A stretch of DNA of 64,000 nt from Alitabrizicola rongguiensis (GCF_021491355.1 NZ_JAKENF010000002.1:434001-498000); one strand, 5' to 3'; shown: positions 24,569-33,075, counted from the stretch's first letter. Notes: generated by a model from the letters alone, not told the origin. Translations and numbers: made by a program.

Positions 24569-24655
24569 ATGACGGACGAGAGGCTTCAGAGACTGGCCTA
24601 TCTGCTTCTCCTGGCGCTGATGGTCTATGTCGCCGTTGCTGGAGGCGGGGCCTGA
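24569..24655 (+). CDS. Small membrane peptide heading the XpaC-TelA-SPFH operon
   Basis: 28 codons, MTDERLQRLAYLLLLALMV then YVAVAGGGA: a charged N-terminus and a single hydrophobic helix. GGAGAGG lies a few bases before the ATG at 24569; an in-frame ATG at 24536 would give 39 residues (METVHDLSERR first). The TGA shares its A with the ATG of the XpaC gene (TGATG), so the two are translationally coupled. I do not recognise the peptide; it could anchor or regulate the neighbouring membrane complex. Confidence 0.6.
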   Translation: MTDERLQRLAYLLLLALMVYVAVAGGGA

Positions 24656-25596
24656 TGGCGCAGCGCTACGGCGGCAAATACAGCCCGCAGCCCAGGGAAG
24701 GTGAGCCGTCCGCCCCGCCCGCATCGGGACTGGCAGGCAAACGTGCCAGCCGAATGGGTGCGCGGGTCAACCTGCTTTTCGTCCTGCCGATCCTCTTCGC
24801 CCTGCGGGCCTTCGGGATGGACCAGAGCGGGCTGGTGCTGAACTTTGCCGCCTTCGCGATCCTGATTGCCGCCGCGTGGATGACCCGCGAAGGCGTCGCC
24901 GCGCAGGAAGCCTACGATGCCCGCCGCGTTGCGCGCCGCCCCGCCCTGCCCCGCAAGATCTTCGGCTCGGCCCTGACCGGTGTCGGACTATTCACCGGCG
25001 CGCTGGTCAACGGGACGGGATTCATAATTCCCGCCGCACTGGGCCTGATCGGCGCGGTCCTCCACTTTGTGGCCTTCGGACCCGACCCGCTCAGGGACAA
25101 GGGTGCCGAGGGCATAGACAAGTTCCAGACCGACCGGGTTGCCCGCGCGGTCGATGAAGGCGAGGCCTATCTGAAGGCGATGCAGGACGCGATCCTGCGC
25201 GCGCAGGACCGGCCTCTCGAGGCGCGCGTCGACCGCTTTGCCGCGACGGCCCGCCAGCTATTCCGGACCATCGAAGGCGATCCGCGCGACCTGACCTCGT
25301 CCCGCCGAGAGATCGGCGTCTTCCTGATGGGGGCGCGGGATGCGACGGTGAAATTTGTCGACCTTTATGCCCAGACCCGTTCCGCGCAGGCCCGCAGCGA
25401 CTACGAACAGCTGCTGACAGATCTCGAAAGCCATTTCCGCAAGCGCATCGACATGCTGTTGTCGAACGACCGCAGTGATCTTGACGTCGAGATCAGCGTG
25501 CTGCGGGAACGTCTGTCGCTCGCCGCGCCGAACCCGTTAGGCGATCCACTTTCCGACCCGATCCTTTCGACACAAAGCTTGCCCAAGGGAGATTGA
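24655..25596 (+). CDS. XpaC family membrane protein (5-bromo-4-chloroindolyl phosphate hydrolysis family)
   Basis: 313 residues. After a Pro/Gly-rich basic N-terminus come hydrophobic segments at about 38-55, 60-80 and 105-145. Then follows a long charged helical C-terminal region (residues about 155-290) with TARQLFRTIEGDPRDL and DLESHFRKRIDMLLSND. This pattern matches XpaC (Pfam PF10112), named for a phosphatase phenotype but of unknown biochemistry. XpaC genes are typically paired with TelA, as here with a 3-bp gap and as in B. subtilis xpaC-yaaN. Confidence 0.85.
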   Translation: MAQRYGGKYSPQPREGEPSAPPASGLAGKRASRMGARVNLLFVLPILFALRAFGMDQSGLVLNFAAFAILIAAAWMTREGVAAQEAYDARRVARRPALPRKIFGSALTGVGLFTGALVNGTGFIIPAALGLIGAVLHFVAFGPDPLRDKGAEGIDKFQTDRVARAVDEGEAYLKAMQDAILRAQDRPLEARVDRFAATARQLFRTIEGDPRDLTSSRREIGVFLMGARDATVKFVDLYAQTRSAQARSDYEQLLTDLESHFRKRIDMLLSNDRSDLDVEISVLRERLSLAAPNPLGDPLSDPILSTQSLPKGD

Positions 25597-25599
25597 CCG

Positions 25600-26769
25600 A
25601 TGTCCGACTCGACCCGCGCCGAAGCCCAGGCTGCCCTTGCCGAAGCAGAGGCCCTGACGGCCAACCTGCTGCCCGAGCCGGTGGCCGAAATCGTGCCGCT
25701 TGAATCCGCGACGGTGGACAAGGCCGCGGCCATCCGCGCCCGAATGGCGGAACTCGATCTTGGGAACACCCAGTCGATCATCGGCTTCGGCTCGGCTGCG
25801 CAGGCGGAGTTGCAGACGATCAGCCAGGCCATGCTGACCGATGTCCGCAACAAGGATGTGGGTCCGGCAGGCGACTCGCTGCGCAAGATCGTCTCGACCC
25901 TGCGCGGCTTTTCTTCGGAAGAACTCGACGTGCGGCGCGAACGCAGCTGGTGGGAATGGCTGACCGGCCAGGCCGCCCCCTTTGCCGAGTTCGTGGCGAA
26001 GTTCGAGAAGGTCCAGGAACAGATCGACCGGGTCACGGAAGAGCTTCTGGGCCACGAGCACAAGCTCTTGAAGGACATCAAGTCGCTTGACCTGCTTTAT
26101 GCCAAGACCTTGAATTTCTACGATGAACTCGGCCTATACATCGCCGCCGGCGAGGCGAAGCTGAAGGAGGTCGATGAGAAGGAGATCCCGGCGCGCGAAG
26201 CCGCCGTGAACGCCGCTGCCGAATCCGACAAGGTCATGCGGGCGCAGGAGTTGCGCGACCTGCGTGCGGCGCGGGATGACCTGGAACGCCGGGTGCATGA
26301 CCTGAAGTTGACGCGCCAGGTTACCATGCAGTCCCTCCCGTCGATCCGCCTGGTGCAGGAGAACGACAAGAGCCTGGTCACCAAGATCAACTCGACCCTC
26401 GTCAACACCGTGCCGCTGTGGGAGACGCAGCTCGCGCAAGCGGTTACGATCCAGCGCTCGCACGAGGCGGCAACCGCAGTCAAAGAGGCAAATGATCTGA
26501 CGAACGAGCTCCTGCGCTCGAATGCCGACAACCTGCGAGAGTCGAACCGCGTGGTGCGCGAGGAGATGGAGCGCAGTGTCTTCGACATCGAGTCGGTCAA
26601 ACACGCCAATGCGACCCTGATCGCGACGATCGAAGACTCTCTGCGGATCGCCGACGAGGGCAAGGCCCGGCGGGCCGTGGCCGAAGGCGAACTCATAAAG
26701 ATGGAGGCCGAACTGCGTGACACCCTGGCATCGGCAAGGGCCCGCACAGTGCCCCCCGCATCGGCCTGA
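25600..26769 (+). CDS. TelA/KlaA family protein (toxic anion resistance)
   Basis: 389 residues, almost entirely helical and charged with coiled-coil character. The family blocks are FGSAAQAELQTISQAML (about 65), WWEWLTGQAAPFAEFVAKFE (about 108), TLNFYDELGLYIAAGEAKL, and RQVTMQSLPSIRLVQENDK (about 240). TelA was named for plasmid tellurite resistance; chromosomal copies are widespread and linked by comparative work to Ter-type stress systems, with B. subtilis YaaN as a homologue. No membrane segment is seen, so it is probably cytosolic and bound to XpaC or the membrane. Tellurite resistance itself should not be assumed. Confidence 0.93.
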   Translation: MSDSTRAEAQAALAEAEALTANLLPEPVAEIVPLESATVDKAAAIRARMAELDLGNTQSIIGFGSAAQAELQTISQAMLTDVRNKDVGPAGDSLRKIVSTLRGFSSEELDVRRERSWWEWLTGQAAPFAEFVAKFEKVQEQIDRVTEELLGHEHKLLKDIKSLDLLYAKTLNFYDELGLYIAAGEAKLKEVDEKEIPAREAAVNAAAESDKVMRAQELRDLRAARDDLERRVHDLKLTRQVTMQSLPSIRLVQENDKSLVTKINSTLVNTVPLWETQLAQAVTIQRSHEAATAVKEANDLTNELLRSNADNLRESNRVVREEMERSVFDIESVKHANATLIATIEDSLRIADEGKARRAVAEGELIKMEAELRDTLASARARTVPPASA

Positions 26770-26786
26770 GGGGGTCATCGTCGATC

Positions 26787-27734
26787 ATGATCGCCTTGCA
26801 TCTGCGTCTCATCAGGGCATGTAGCCTCATCGTCCTGATGGCGCTGATGGGATGCGTCACCCCCCCTCCGACACCTGTCTCTGCTCCTCCACCGCCGCCG
26901 CATGAAGAACCGAAGGCAAAGCCACAGTCGGCCGAAAGCCTGCGGGTTCAGGCCTACTACGCTCAGGTTCAGGACAGTCTTCTGGCCCGCGGCCTGATGC
27001 GGACGGATGGCGGCGGGCAAGATGCGCCCTTCACCGACACGATGCTGGCGGAGAGCTTCATCCGGGTGGCGCTGTTCGACGAATACGCCCGTTCCCCGCT
27101 TGGGCCGGTGCAACGCGCGACACCAAGCGTGTTGCGACGGTGGGAGGAACCGGTGCGGGTCTCGCTTCGCTTCGGAGCTTCAGTCTCGAAGGAAAGGCAG
27201 GCAACCGACCGGGCCCTGATCGGCTCGTTCCTCAAACGCTTGCAGAAGGTCAGCGGTCATCCAATTCTCCTGACCGACGAGAGCCCGAATTTCTTCATCT
27301 TTGTCGTGGACGAGGATGAGCGGCGCGGAATGGGGCACGTGTTCTCCTCGATCTTGCCGGGGCTCAGTTCCGCCGAGTTGCGGGGCATCACCGACATGCC
27401 GCTTTCGACCTATTGTCTCGTCTATGCCATGTCTCCGAATGGTCAGTCGGCCTATACTCGGGCCTTGGCTGTCATCCGGGCCGAGCACCCGGACCTGATG
27501 GAGTTGTCCTGCATCCATGAAGAGGTGACGCAGGGGCTGGGCCTCGCCAATGACAGCCCAGATGCGCGCCCATCGATCTTCAACGATGATGAGGAATTCG
27601 CCTTGCTCACGCCGATGGACGAGATGATGCTGAAGATGCTCTACGACAAGCGCCTGACGACCGGCATGACCGAGGCCGAGGCGCGGCCCATCGTCTATTC
27701 CCTCGCCACCGAGCTCGTCGGCGGCAACAGTTGA
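26787..27734 (+). CDS. DUF2927 domain lipoprotein
   Basis: 315 residues. The lipoprotein signal is MIALHLRLIRACSLIVLMALMGC (lipobox LMGC, Cys about 23) with a Pro-rich linker behind it. The DUF2927 region (about 85-270) has ESFIRVALFDEY, VSLRFGASVSKERQ, the metalloprotease-like block MELSCIHEEVTQGLGL, and FNDDEEFALLTPMDEMML. The His-Glu-Glu arrangement in CIHEEVTQ is suggestive of a metal site, but no enzymatic activity is known to me. It is the only exported soluble component of the operon and may report on, or act at, the periplasmic face. Confidence 0.88.
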   Translation: MIALHLRLIRACSLIVLMALMGCVTPPPTPVSAPPPPPHEEPKAKPQSAESLRVQAYYAQVQDSLLARGLMRTDGGGQDAPFTDTMLAESFIRVALFDEYARSPLGPVQRATPSVLRRWEEPVRVSLRFGASVSKERQATDRALIGSFLKRLQKVSGHPILLTDESPNFFIFVVDEDERRGMGHVFSSILPGLSSAELRGITDMPLSTYCLVYAMSPNGQSAYTRALAVIRAEHPDLMELSCIHEEVTQGLGLANDSPDARPSIFNDDEEFALLTPMDEMMLKMLYDKRLTTGMTEAEARPIVYSLATELVGGNS

Positions 27735-27756
27735 TTGTCAGAACAAGGAGGCCCTG

Positions 27757-28851
27757 ATGGTCCTTGGTTTCTTCACCGGAGAATTCATCGACGTCATCGA
27801 ATGGACCGATGACACCCGCGACACGATGGTCTGGCGCTTCGAGCGCCATGGCAACGCAATCAAGTACGGCGCAAAGCTCACCGTGCGCGAGGGGCAGGCG
27901 GCGGTCTTCATCCATGAGGGGCAACTGGCCGACACCTTCGGCCCAGGGCTCTACATGCTCGAGACCAACAACCTGCCGATCCTGACCACGCTCCAGCACT
28001 GGGACCATGGCTTCAAGTCGCCGTTCAAGTCCGAGATCTATTTCATCAACACCACGCGCTTCAACGACCAGAAATGGGGCACCAAGAACCCCATCATTAC
28101 CCGCGACCCCGAATTCGGCCCAATCCGCCTGCGCGCCTTCGGCACCTATTCGATGCGCGTCGCGGACCCCGCCCGCTTCATGACCGAGATCGTCGGCACC
28201 GATGGCGAATTCACCGCAGACGAGATCAGCTTCCAGATCCGCAACGTCATCCTGCAGGAGGTCAGCCGGGTGCTGGCTTCGTCGAACATTCCCGTGCTCG
28301 ACATGGCGGCGAATACCAAGGACCTGTCCAAGCTCATCACCACCGCGATCGCGCCGCAGATCGCCGAATACGGGCTGATCCTGCCGGAATTCTACATCGA
28401 GAACATCAGCTTGCCCGAGGAAGTCGAGAAAGTGCTCGACAAGCGGACGTCCACGGGCATCGCGGGCGACCTGTCGAAATACACCGAATTCTCGGCCGCC
28501 GAGGCGCTGAACAACCCGGCCTCCGGAGCGGGCTCGGCCATGGCGACGGGCATGGGCGCGGGCCTTGGCATGGAGATGGCGCGGCGCGGGCCCTGGGGCG
28601 CGGCTCCAGGCGCCGCTGCCCCGCCCCCGCCGCCGGCACCGCCAACCGAGCGCCAGTGGCACATCGCCGCCAATGGCGCGACGCAAGGACCCTTCCCGCA
28701 GTCGCAACTCGCCGGCATGGCCGCGAACGGAACTCTGACGGCAAAGACCCTGGTCTGGACCGCCGGGCAGGAGGGCTGGAAGGTCGCCGCTGACACCGCG
28801 CTGGCCGAGCTTCTGCCGCAAACCCCGCCGCCCCTGCCGCCGGGGGCCTGA
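27757..28851 (+). CDS. SPFH-domain (YdjI-like) protein with C-terminal GYF_2 (DUF4339) domain
   Basis: 364 residues. The N-terminal domain (about 1-235) is of the virion-core-protein/YdjI type: KLTVREGQAAVFIHEGQLAD, FKSEIYFINTTRFNDQKWGT, LRAFGTYSMRV and LPEFYIENISLPEEVEKVLD. A Gly/Ala/Pro-rich linker (about 255-295) leads to a GYF_2 domain (about 297-350): RQWHIAANGATQGPFPQSQL, then LVWTAGQEGWK. No membrane helix is seen. SPFH proteins build rings or scaffolds on membranes; B. subtilis YdjI works with PspA in the membrane-stress response. It is followed 12 bp later by the zinc-ribbon gene. Confidence 0.9.
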   Translation: MVLGFFTGEFIDVIEWTDDTRDTMVWRFERHGNAIKYGAKLTVREGQAAVFIHEGQLADTFGPGLYMLETNNLPILTTLQHWDHGFKSPFKSEIYFINTTRFNDQKWGTKNPIITRDPEFGPIRLRAFGTYSMRVADPARFMTEIVGTDGEFTADEISFQIRNVILQEVSRVLASSNIPVLDMAANTKDLSKLITTAIAPQIAEYGLILPEFYIENISLPEEVEKVLDKRTSTGIAGDLSKYTEFSAAEALNNPASGAGSAMATGMGAGLGMEMARRGPWGAAPGAAAPPPPPAPPTERQWHIAANGATQGPFPQSQLAGMAANGTLTAKTLVWTAGQEGWKVAADTALAELLPQTPPPLPPGA

Positions 28852-28863
28852 CGGGAGGCCGAC

Positions 28864-29982
28864 GTGCCGCAGGAAGAACACCGCTTTCCCTGTGAAAGCT
28901 GCGGCGCGGACCTGAGGTTCGCGCCCGGCCAGACCGAGCTTGTCTGCCCCTATTGCGGCCATGTGCAGGGCATCCCTCAGGCCGACACGCCCTCGCGCCG
29001 CTCGGCGCTGACCGAATACGACCTGCGCTCGGGCCTCGCCAACGACCTGCCGCAATCGCAGATGGTCGAGGTGCGCACCGCGCATTGCCCCTCTTGCGGC
29101 GCGGTGGTGGAGTTCGACGGCGCCACCCATGCCGCCGAATGCCCGTTCTGCGCCACGCCCGTGGTCATCGACACCGGCACGAGCCGGCTCATCAAGCCGC
29201 AGGCGCTGATCCCGTTCCGGCTGTCCGAGGCCGAGGCGCGGGCCGAGATGGTCAAGTGGCTGGGGCGCCTGTGGTTCGCGCCGAACGGGCTGGTCGAGTA
29301 CACCCGCAAGGGGCGGGCACTCGCCGGCATGTATGTGCCCTTCTGGACCTTCGACGCCGACACCGCCAGCCGCTATCGCGGCCAGCGCGGCGTCGCCTAT
29401 TACGAGACGCAGACGGTCACCGTGAACGTCAACGGCCGCAACGAGCGGCGGCAGGTGCAGGTGCGCAAGATCCGCTGGTATCCGGTTTCAGGCCAGGTCA
29501 CGCGCCGCTTCGACGATGTGCTGGTCATGGCCTCGACCAGCCTGCCGAAGCGGCTGGGCGACGAGCTGACGCCCTGGGACCTTGGCGCGCTGGTGCCCTA
29601 CCGCCCCGACTACCTCGCCGGTTTCCGGGCCGAGGGCTACACCGTGGCGCTGCGCGACGGCCATGCCGAGGCACGGGCGCGGATGGACCAGATCATCCGC
29701 CTCGACGTCGCCCGCGACATCGGCGGCGACGAGCAGCGCATCGAGGCGGTCGAGACGCGCCACTCGGCCGAGACCTTCAAGCACATCCTGCTGCCGATCT
29801 GGTCGGCGGCCTACAAGTACAACGGCAAGAGCTACCGCTTCCTCGTCAACGCCCAGACCGGCGAGGTCCAGGGCGAGCGGCCCTATTCGGTGTGGAAGAT
29901 CATGCTGGCGGTGCTGGCGGCGGCGATTGTGGTTGGCGGGCTGGTGTATCTGCGGGAGATCGGGGTGATACAGATCCAGTAG
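28864..29982 (+). CDS. Double zinc-ribbon protein with C-terminal membrane anchor (YdjG-like)
   Basis: 372 residues with a GTG start 12 bp after the SPFH gene. Two zinc ribbons are visible: CESCGADL..CPYCG (about 10-36) and CPSCGAVV..CPFC (about 78-97). A long middle domain contains YVPFWTFDADTASRYRG, DDVLVMASTSLPKRL, and HILLPIWSAAYKYNGKSYRF. A single hydrophobic helix (about 343-362) ends the protein. The arrangement resembles B. subtilis YdjG, encoded with pspA and ydjI. Zinc binding and membrane attachment are inferred from the motifs. Confidence 0.85.
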   Translation: MPQEEHRFPCESCGADLRFAPGQTELVCPYCGHVQGIPQADTPSRRSALTEYDLRSGLANDLPQSQMVEVRTAHCPSCGAVVEFDGATHAAECPFCATPVVIDTGTSRLIKPQALIPFRLSEAEARAEMVKWLGRLWFAPNGLVEYTRKGRALAGMYVPFWTFDADTASRYRGQRGVAYYETQTVTVNVNGRNERRQVQVRKIRWYPVSGQVTRRFDDVLVMASTSLPKRLGDELTPWDLGALVPYRPDYLAGFRAEGYTVALRDGHAEARARMDQIIRLDVARDIGGDEQRIEAVETRHSAETFKHILLPIWSAAYKYNGKSYRFLVNAQTGEVQGERPYSVWKIMLAVLAAAIVVGGLVYLREIGVIQIQ

Positions 29983-30200
29983 GAGACGGCGATGGTCCGG
30001 ATACGACCAGTTCGCCGTACCCTCTTTCAGACAGCGAACTCCGTCCACCTGTTCCCGTTCCATGCAGGCTGGCCGAAACAGGCTTTAGAAAGTGCTAACG
30101 ACTGCCACATCCGGACCCGCCCGGAACAAGGCGCGCAAGCGCCGCCGGGCAGCGCCCTCCCGCGGTCGGGCCCTGCCCTCTGCCACGCGCAGGACGCCCC

Positions 30201-31751
30201 CTACAACACCGCCTCGATCAGATACGGCCCCTTCCGCCCCAGCCCGGCCTCCAGCGCGGCGTTGAAGGCGTCCATGTCCGTCACCCGAATTGCCTCGACC
30301 CCGTGGCCCTTCGCCAGTGCCACCCAGTCGAGTTCCGGCCCCGCCACATCGACCATCCGCCTTGCGTTGCCGCCGGCGGGGGGCAGGCCGAGGTTCAGCA
30401 TCTCGAGCCGCAGGATCTGGTAGCCGCGGTTGGCGAGGATGACCACGGTCACGTCCAGCTCCTCCCGCGCCATGGTCCAGAACGATTGCAGCGTGTACAT
30501 GGCCGAGCCGTCGGCCTGCAGCGCCAGCACCCTTCGGTCGGGGCAGGCCACCGCCGCGCCGACCGCGACCGGCAGGCCGAAGCCGATCGCGCCGCCGGTG
30601 ACGTTCAGCCAGTCATGCGCCCGCGCCTTCTCCGTCGCCGCCGCCAGCGGGGCCGAGGCGGTGATCGCCTCGTCCACCACCACCGTGCCGGCGGGCATCA
30701 GTGCCGCCACAGACTGGCCGATGGCGGCAGGAGTGATCGGACCGGCAGGCAGCGAAGAGCGCATATGGGGTTGCAGGTCGGCGTCCGTCACCTCGAGCGC
30801 CGCCGCGCCCAGTTCCGCCGCCAGCGCCTGAAGGGTCCAGACCCCGTCCATCTCGGGCGTGCAAAGCTCTGTCACGCGCGAAGACGGGTCTTCCGACAGG
30901 CTCGGCTTGCCCGGATAGGCGAAGAACCCGGCTGGCCGCGTCGCGCCAAGCAGCACCAGTTCCGGCACGCCCTTCAGGTCGGCCATCGCATCGTCGATCC
31001 GGTAGCTCAAGCGCTGGAGCCGGAGCGCCCCCTCACCACGAGGAATCCGGGCGGCGAAGTACTGGGTCATCAGGCGGCAGCCTGTCGCCTTCTGCACCCG
31101 CGCCGCCCAGATCGCATGCTCGGGCCGCAGCACCGGACCGTCGAGGAACAGGACCGCCCCCGGCACCTTCAGCGCCTCTGCCGCCGCCGCGACCTGCGCC
31201 GCCGTCGGGCGGGGCAGAACGGGCGGGGCTGCGGCGACGACGGCCTCGGCGGCCTCGCCCCAGGCGGCATCAGCGGGCAGGATCAGCGTGGCGATCTGGC
31301 CGTTGGCCGACCGCGCCGCCCGAACCGCCGCAGCGCCGTCCTGCGCCACCGACCCGGCATCGGCGGTCTTGCGCGTCCAGTGCGAGACGGTGCGGCTCAT
31401 GGCCTCGGTATCGCCCTTGAGCGGCGTCTCGTGGCGCAGGTGATAGCTCGCATGGTCGCCCATGACGTTCATCACGCCGCTGCCCGCCTTGCGCGCATTG
31501 TGCAGGTTGGCGATGCCGTTGGCGAAGCCGGGCGCAAGGTGAAGAAGCGTCGCCGCCACCTGTCCCGACATGCGGAAATAGCCGTCCGCCGCGCCGGTCA
31601 CGCCGCCTTCGAACAGGCACAGGATGCAACGCATCTCGGGGCGGGCATCCAGCGCCGAGACGAAATGCATCTCCGACGTGCCGGGATTGGCGAAACAGAC
31701 GGTCACCCCGCTCGCCAGCAGCGTATCCGCCAGCGTCTCTGCCCCGTTCAT
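30201..31751 (-). CDS. Acetolactate synthase large subunit-like TPP enzyme (IlvX-type)
   Basis: 516 residues. The PYR domain begins MNGAETLADTLLASGVTVCF, then FANPGTSEMHF, with the cofactor-activating Glu in CLFEGGVTGAADGY. The PP domain has QADGSAMYTLQSFW..ILANRGY, the Mg/TPP motif in which ADG replaces the usual GDG. The overall pattern is closest to mycobacterial IlvX-type proteins, annotated as acetolactate synthases but lacking the regulatory subunit, and the true reaction is uncertain (benzoylformate decarboxylase-like activity is possible). No ilvN/ilvH is nearby. It ends about 220 bp from the zinc-ribbon gene; that gap holds nothing recognisable. Confidence 0.82.
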   Translation of the reverse strand: MNGAETLADTLLASGVTVCFANPGTSEMHFVSALDARPEMRCILCLFEGGVTGAADGYFRMSGQVAATLLHLAPGFANGIANLHNARKAGSGVMNVMGDHASYHLRHETPLKGDTEAMSRTVSHWTRKTADAGSVAQDGAAAVRAARSANGQIATLILPADAAWGEAAEAVVAAAPPVLPRPTAAQVAAAAEALKVPGAVLFLDGPVLRPEHAIWAARVQKATGCRLMTQYFAARIPRGEGALRLQRLSYRIDDAMADLKGVPELVLLGATRPAGFFAYPGKPSLSEDPSSRVTELCTPEMDGVWTLQALAAELGAAALEVTDADLQPHMRSSLPAGPITPAAIGQSVAALMPAGTVVVDEAITASAPLAAATEKARAHDWLNVTGGAIGFGLPVAVGAAVACPDRRVLALQADGSAMYTLQSFWTMAREELDVTVVILANRGYQILRLEMLNLGLPPAGGNARRMVDVAGPELDWVALAKGHGVEAIRVTDMDAFNAALEAGLGRKGPYLIEAVL

Positions 31752-31817
31752 GCTGTGCCTCCGTCGTGATCCGTGCGGAGGCTCGCCGAAGGGGACCAGC
31801 GATGCAAGGGGCGCGGC

Positions 31818-32615
31818 TCAGACCAGCCCGAGTTCCGCATCCGTCGCGCGGCGACCATACTTGTCGGGGCTCGGCCAGGGCCGCTCTCGCCAGTCCGGGG
31901 TGAAGACGAAGCTCGACCGCGTGCGTCCTTCGACCAGCGCGCCGTTCCCGGCTCCAAGCGCATAGTCGTAGTAGAGCTTGACGATCTCTTCCCGGGTCAC
32001 CTGCTGCGCCGCCGGATGGGCAAGGCAGGCCTCACGCCAGCGCCGGGCGCGGATCGCGTCTGCCGGCAGGTCATAGCCCTCGTAGTAACCGAGAAACCAG
32101 AACCGCATGAATAGCGGCGTAAAGACCGCCTCCGCCAGACCGAAGCGATCGAACAGGAAGTCGCCCTGCGGATTGTGCTGGACAAGGAAGGTATCCAGAT
32201 CCCGCCAGAGCGCGTCCATCTTCGCCTGATGCGCCGCGCGCCGCTCGGGGTCGGCGTTCATCACGAAGACATAGCCCTGGGTGGCGAAGGGGCCTTCCTT
32301 CGCGATCAGCATCCGCTCGACCGCACGGTCGTAGGGGGCGGCCCGGCGGATCGGGCCGCCGGGCAGGGTTTCGTCGAGGTAGTCGAGCAGGACCAGGCTT
32401 TCCTTCAGGATCCGACCGTCTGGCAGTTCCATCATCGGCAAGGCGGTCGTGCCGTTCGCCTTGCGCAAGAGCTCCGGGTCGCGGGGCTTGGTGATGTCAA
32501 CTGTGCGGAACTCCACCGCGTCGCGCTGCCCCTTCAACCCGAGCAGGATTTCGAGCCTTTGGGAAAAGGGGCAGACGGGGATGTGGTAAACAATCGGTCG
32601 GGTCGCGGTCGTCAT
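31818..32615 (-). CDS. Glutathione S-transferase family protein
   Basis: 265 residues from the ATG at 32615. The thioredoxin-like N-terminal domain carries YHIPVCPFSQRLEILLGLKG (CPFS site) and the substrate-contact block TTALPMMELPDGRILKESLV. The helical C-terminal domain includes FLVQHNPQGDFLFDRFGLAEA. The CPxS motif suggests an omega- or beta-like class using Cys rather than Tyr/Ser. The substrate is unknown. It lies 13 bp after the cupin gene in the same operon, which is divergent from a LysR gene. Confidence 0.88.
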   Translation of the reverse strand: MTTATRPIVYHIPVCPFSQRLEILLGLKGQRDAVEFRTVDITKPRDPELLRKANGTTALPMMELPDGRILKESLVLLDYLDETLPGGPIRRAAPYDRAVERMLIAKEGPFATQGYVFVMNADPERRAAHQAKMDALWRDLDTFLVQHNPQGDFLFDRFGLAEAVFTPLFMRFWFLGYYEGYDLPADAIRARRWREACLAHPAAQQVTREEIVKLYYDYALGAGNGALVEGRTRSSFVFTPDWRERPWPSPDKYGRRATDAELGLV

Positions 32616-32628
32616 GGTCTCTCTCGTG

Positions 32629-33075
32629 TCAGGCGCCGATCGGCGGGCCGGTGAAGCGCAGGTTGTGGCGGGCGGCGGATTCGAGGATCGGACCCATGTC
32701 GGCCGGGATCTGATAGCGGCCCGCCGCCATGTCGGCAAAGAATCCCTCGAACCCGCCGGGTGTCAGGATAACGAGGTGGCGCGAGGGTCCGTCCTCGGTG
32801 ACCTGGAAGGTGTGCTCATGGCCACGGGGAATGAACACGGTTTCGCCCGGGCCCTTCTCGCTCAGAACACCGTCGAGCCAGAACCGCATCCGGCCGGAGA
32901 TCACGACGAAGGCCTCATCCTCGGCATCATGCACATGGCGCGGCGGGCCCTCGCCGGCCGGGCACCAGCTGTCCACGATCGACATGGCACCGCCCGTGTC
33001 GGCGGTCGAAAGCAGGACGCGGTAGAGCACACCATTCCAGTCCAGCGTGCCGGGTCCCTGAAATTCGTCGAACAT
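32629..33075 (-). CDS. Cupin-domain protein
   Basis: 148 residues. Cupin motif 1 is seen as GEGPPRHVHDAEDEAFVV and motif 2 as GETVFIPRGHEHTFQV, giving the His/His/Glu and His metal ligands. The C-terminal region resembles the quercetin-dioxygenase-like group in length. Function is unknown. It is the promoter-proximal gene of the cupin-GST pair and is divergent from the LysR gene at 33185 across a 109-bp gap, the arrangement of a LysR-controlled target operon. Confidence 0.85.
   Translation of the reverse strand: MFDEFQGPGTLDWNGVLYRVLLSTADTGGAMSIVDSWCPAGEGPPRHVHDAEDEAFVVISGRMRFWLDGVLSEKGPGETVFIPRGHEHTFQVTEDGPSRHLVILTPGGFEGFFADMAAGRYQIPADMGPILESAARHNLRFTGPPIGA

Noticed and set aside
25600-26769. 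Reading the TelA gene as a tellurite-resistance determinant from a mobile element
   Set aside because: No terZABCDEF genes, transposase or plasmid signs are nearby. Chromosomal TelA-XpaC pairs are widespread and not tied to tellurite.
27607-29130. 507-codon minus-strand open frame over the SPFH and zinc-ribbon genes
   Set aside because: Plus-strand SPFH and zinc-ribbon motifs are clear; this frame is their antisense shadow.
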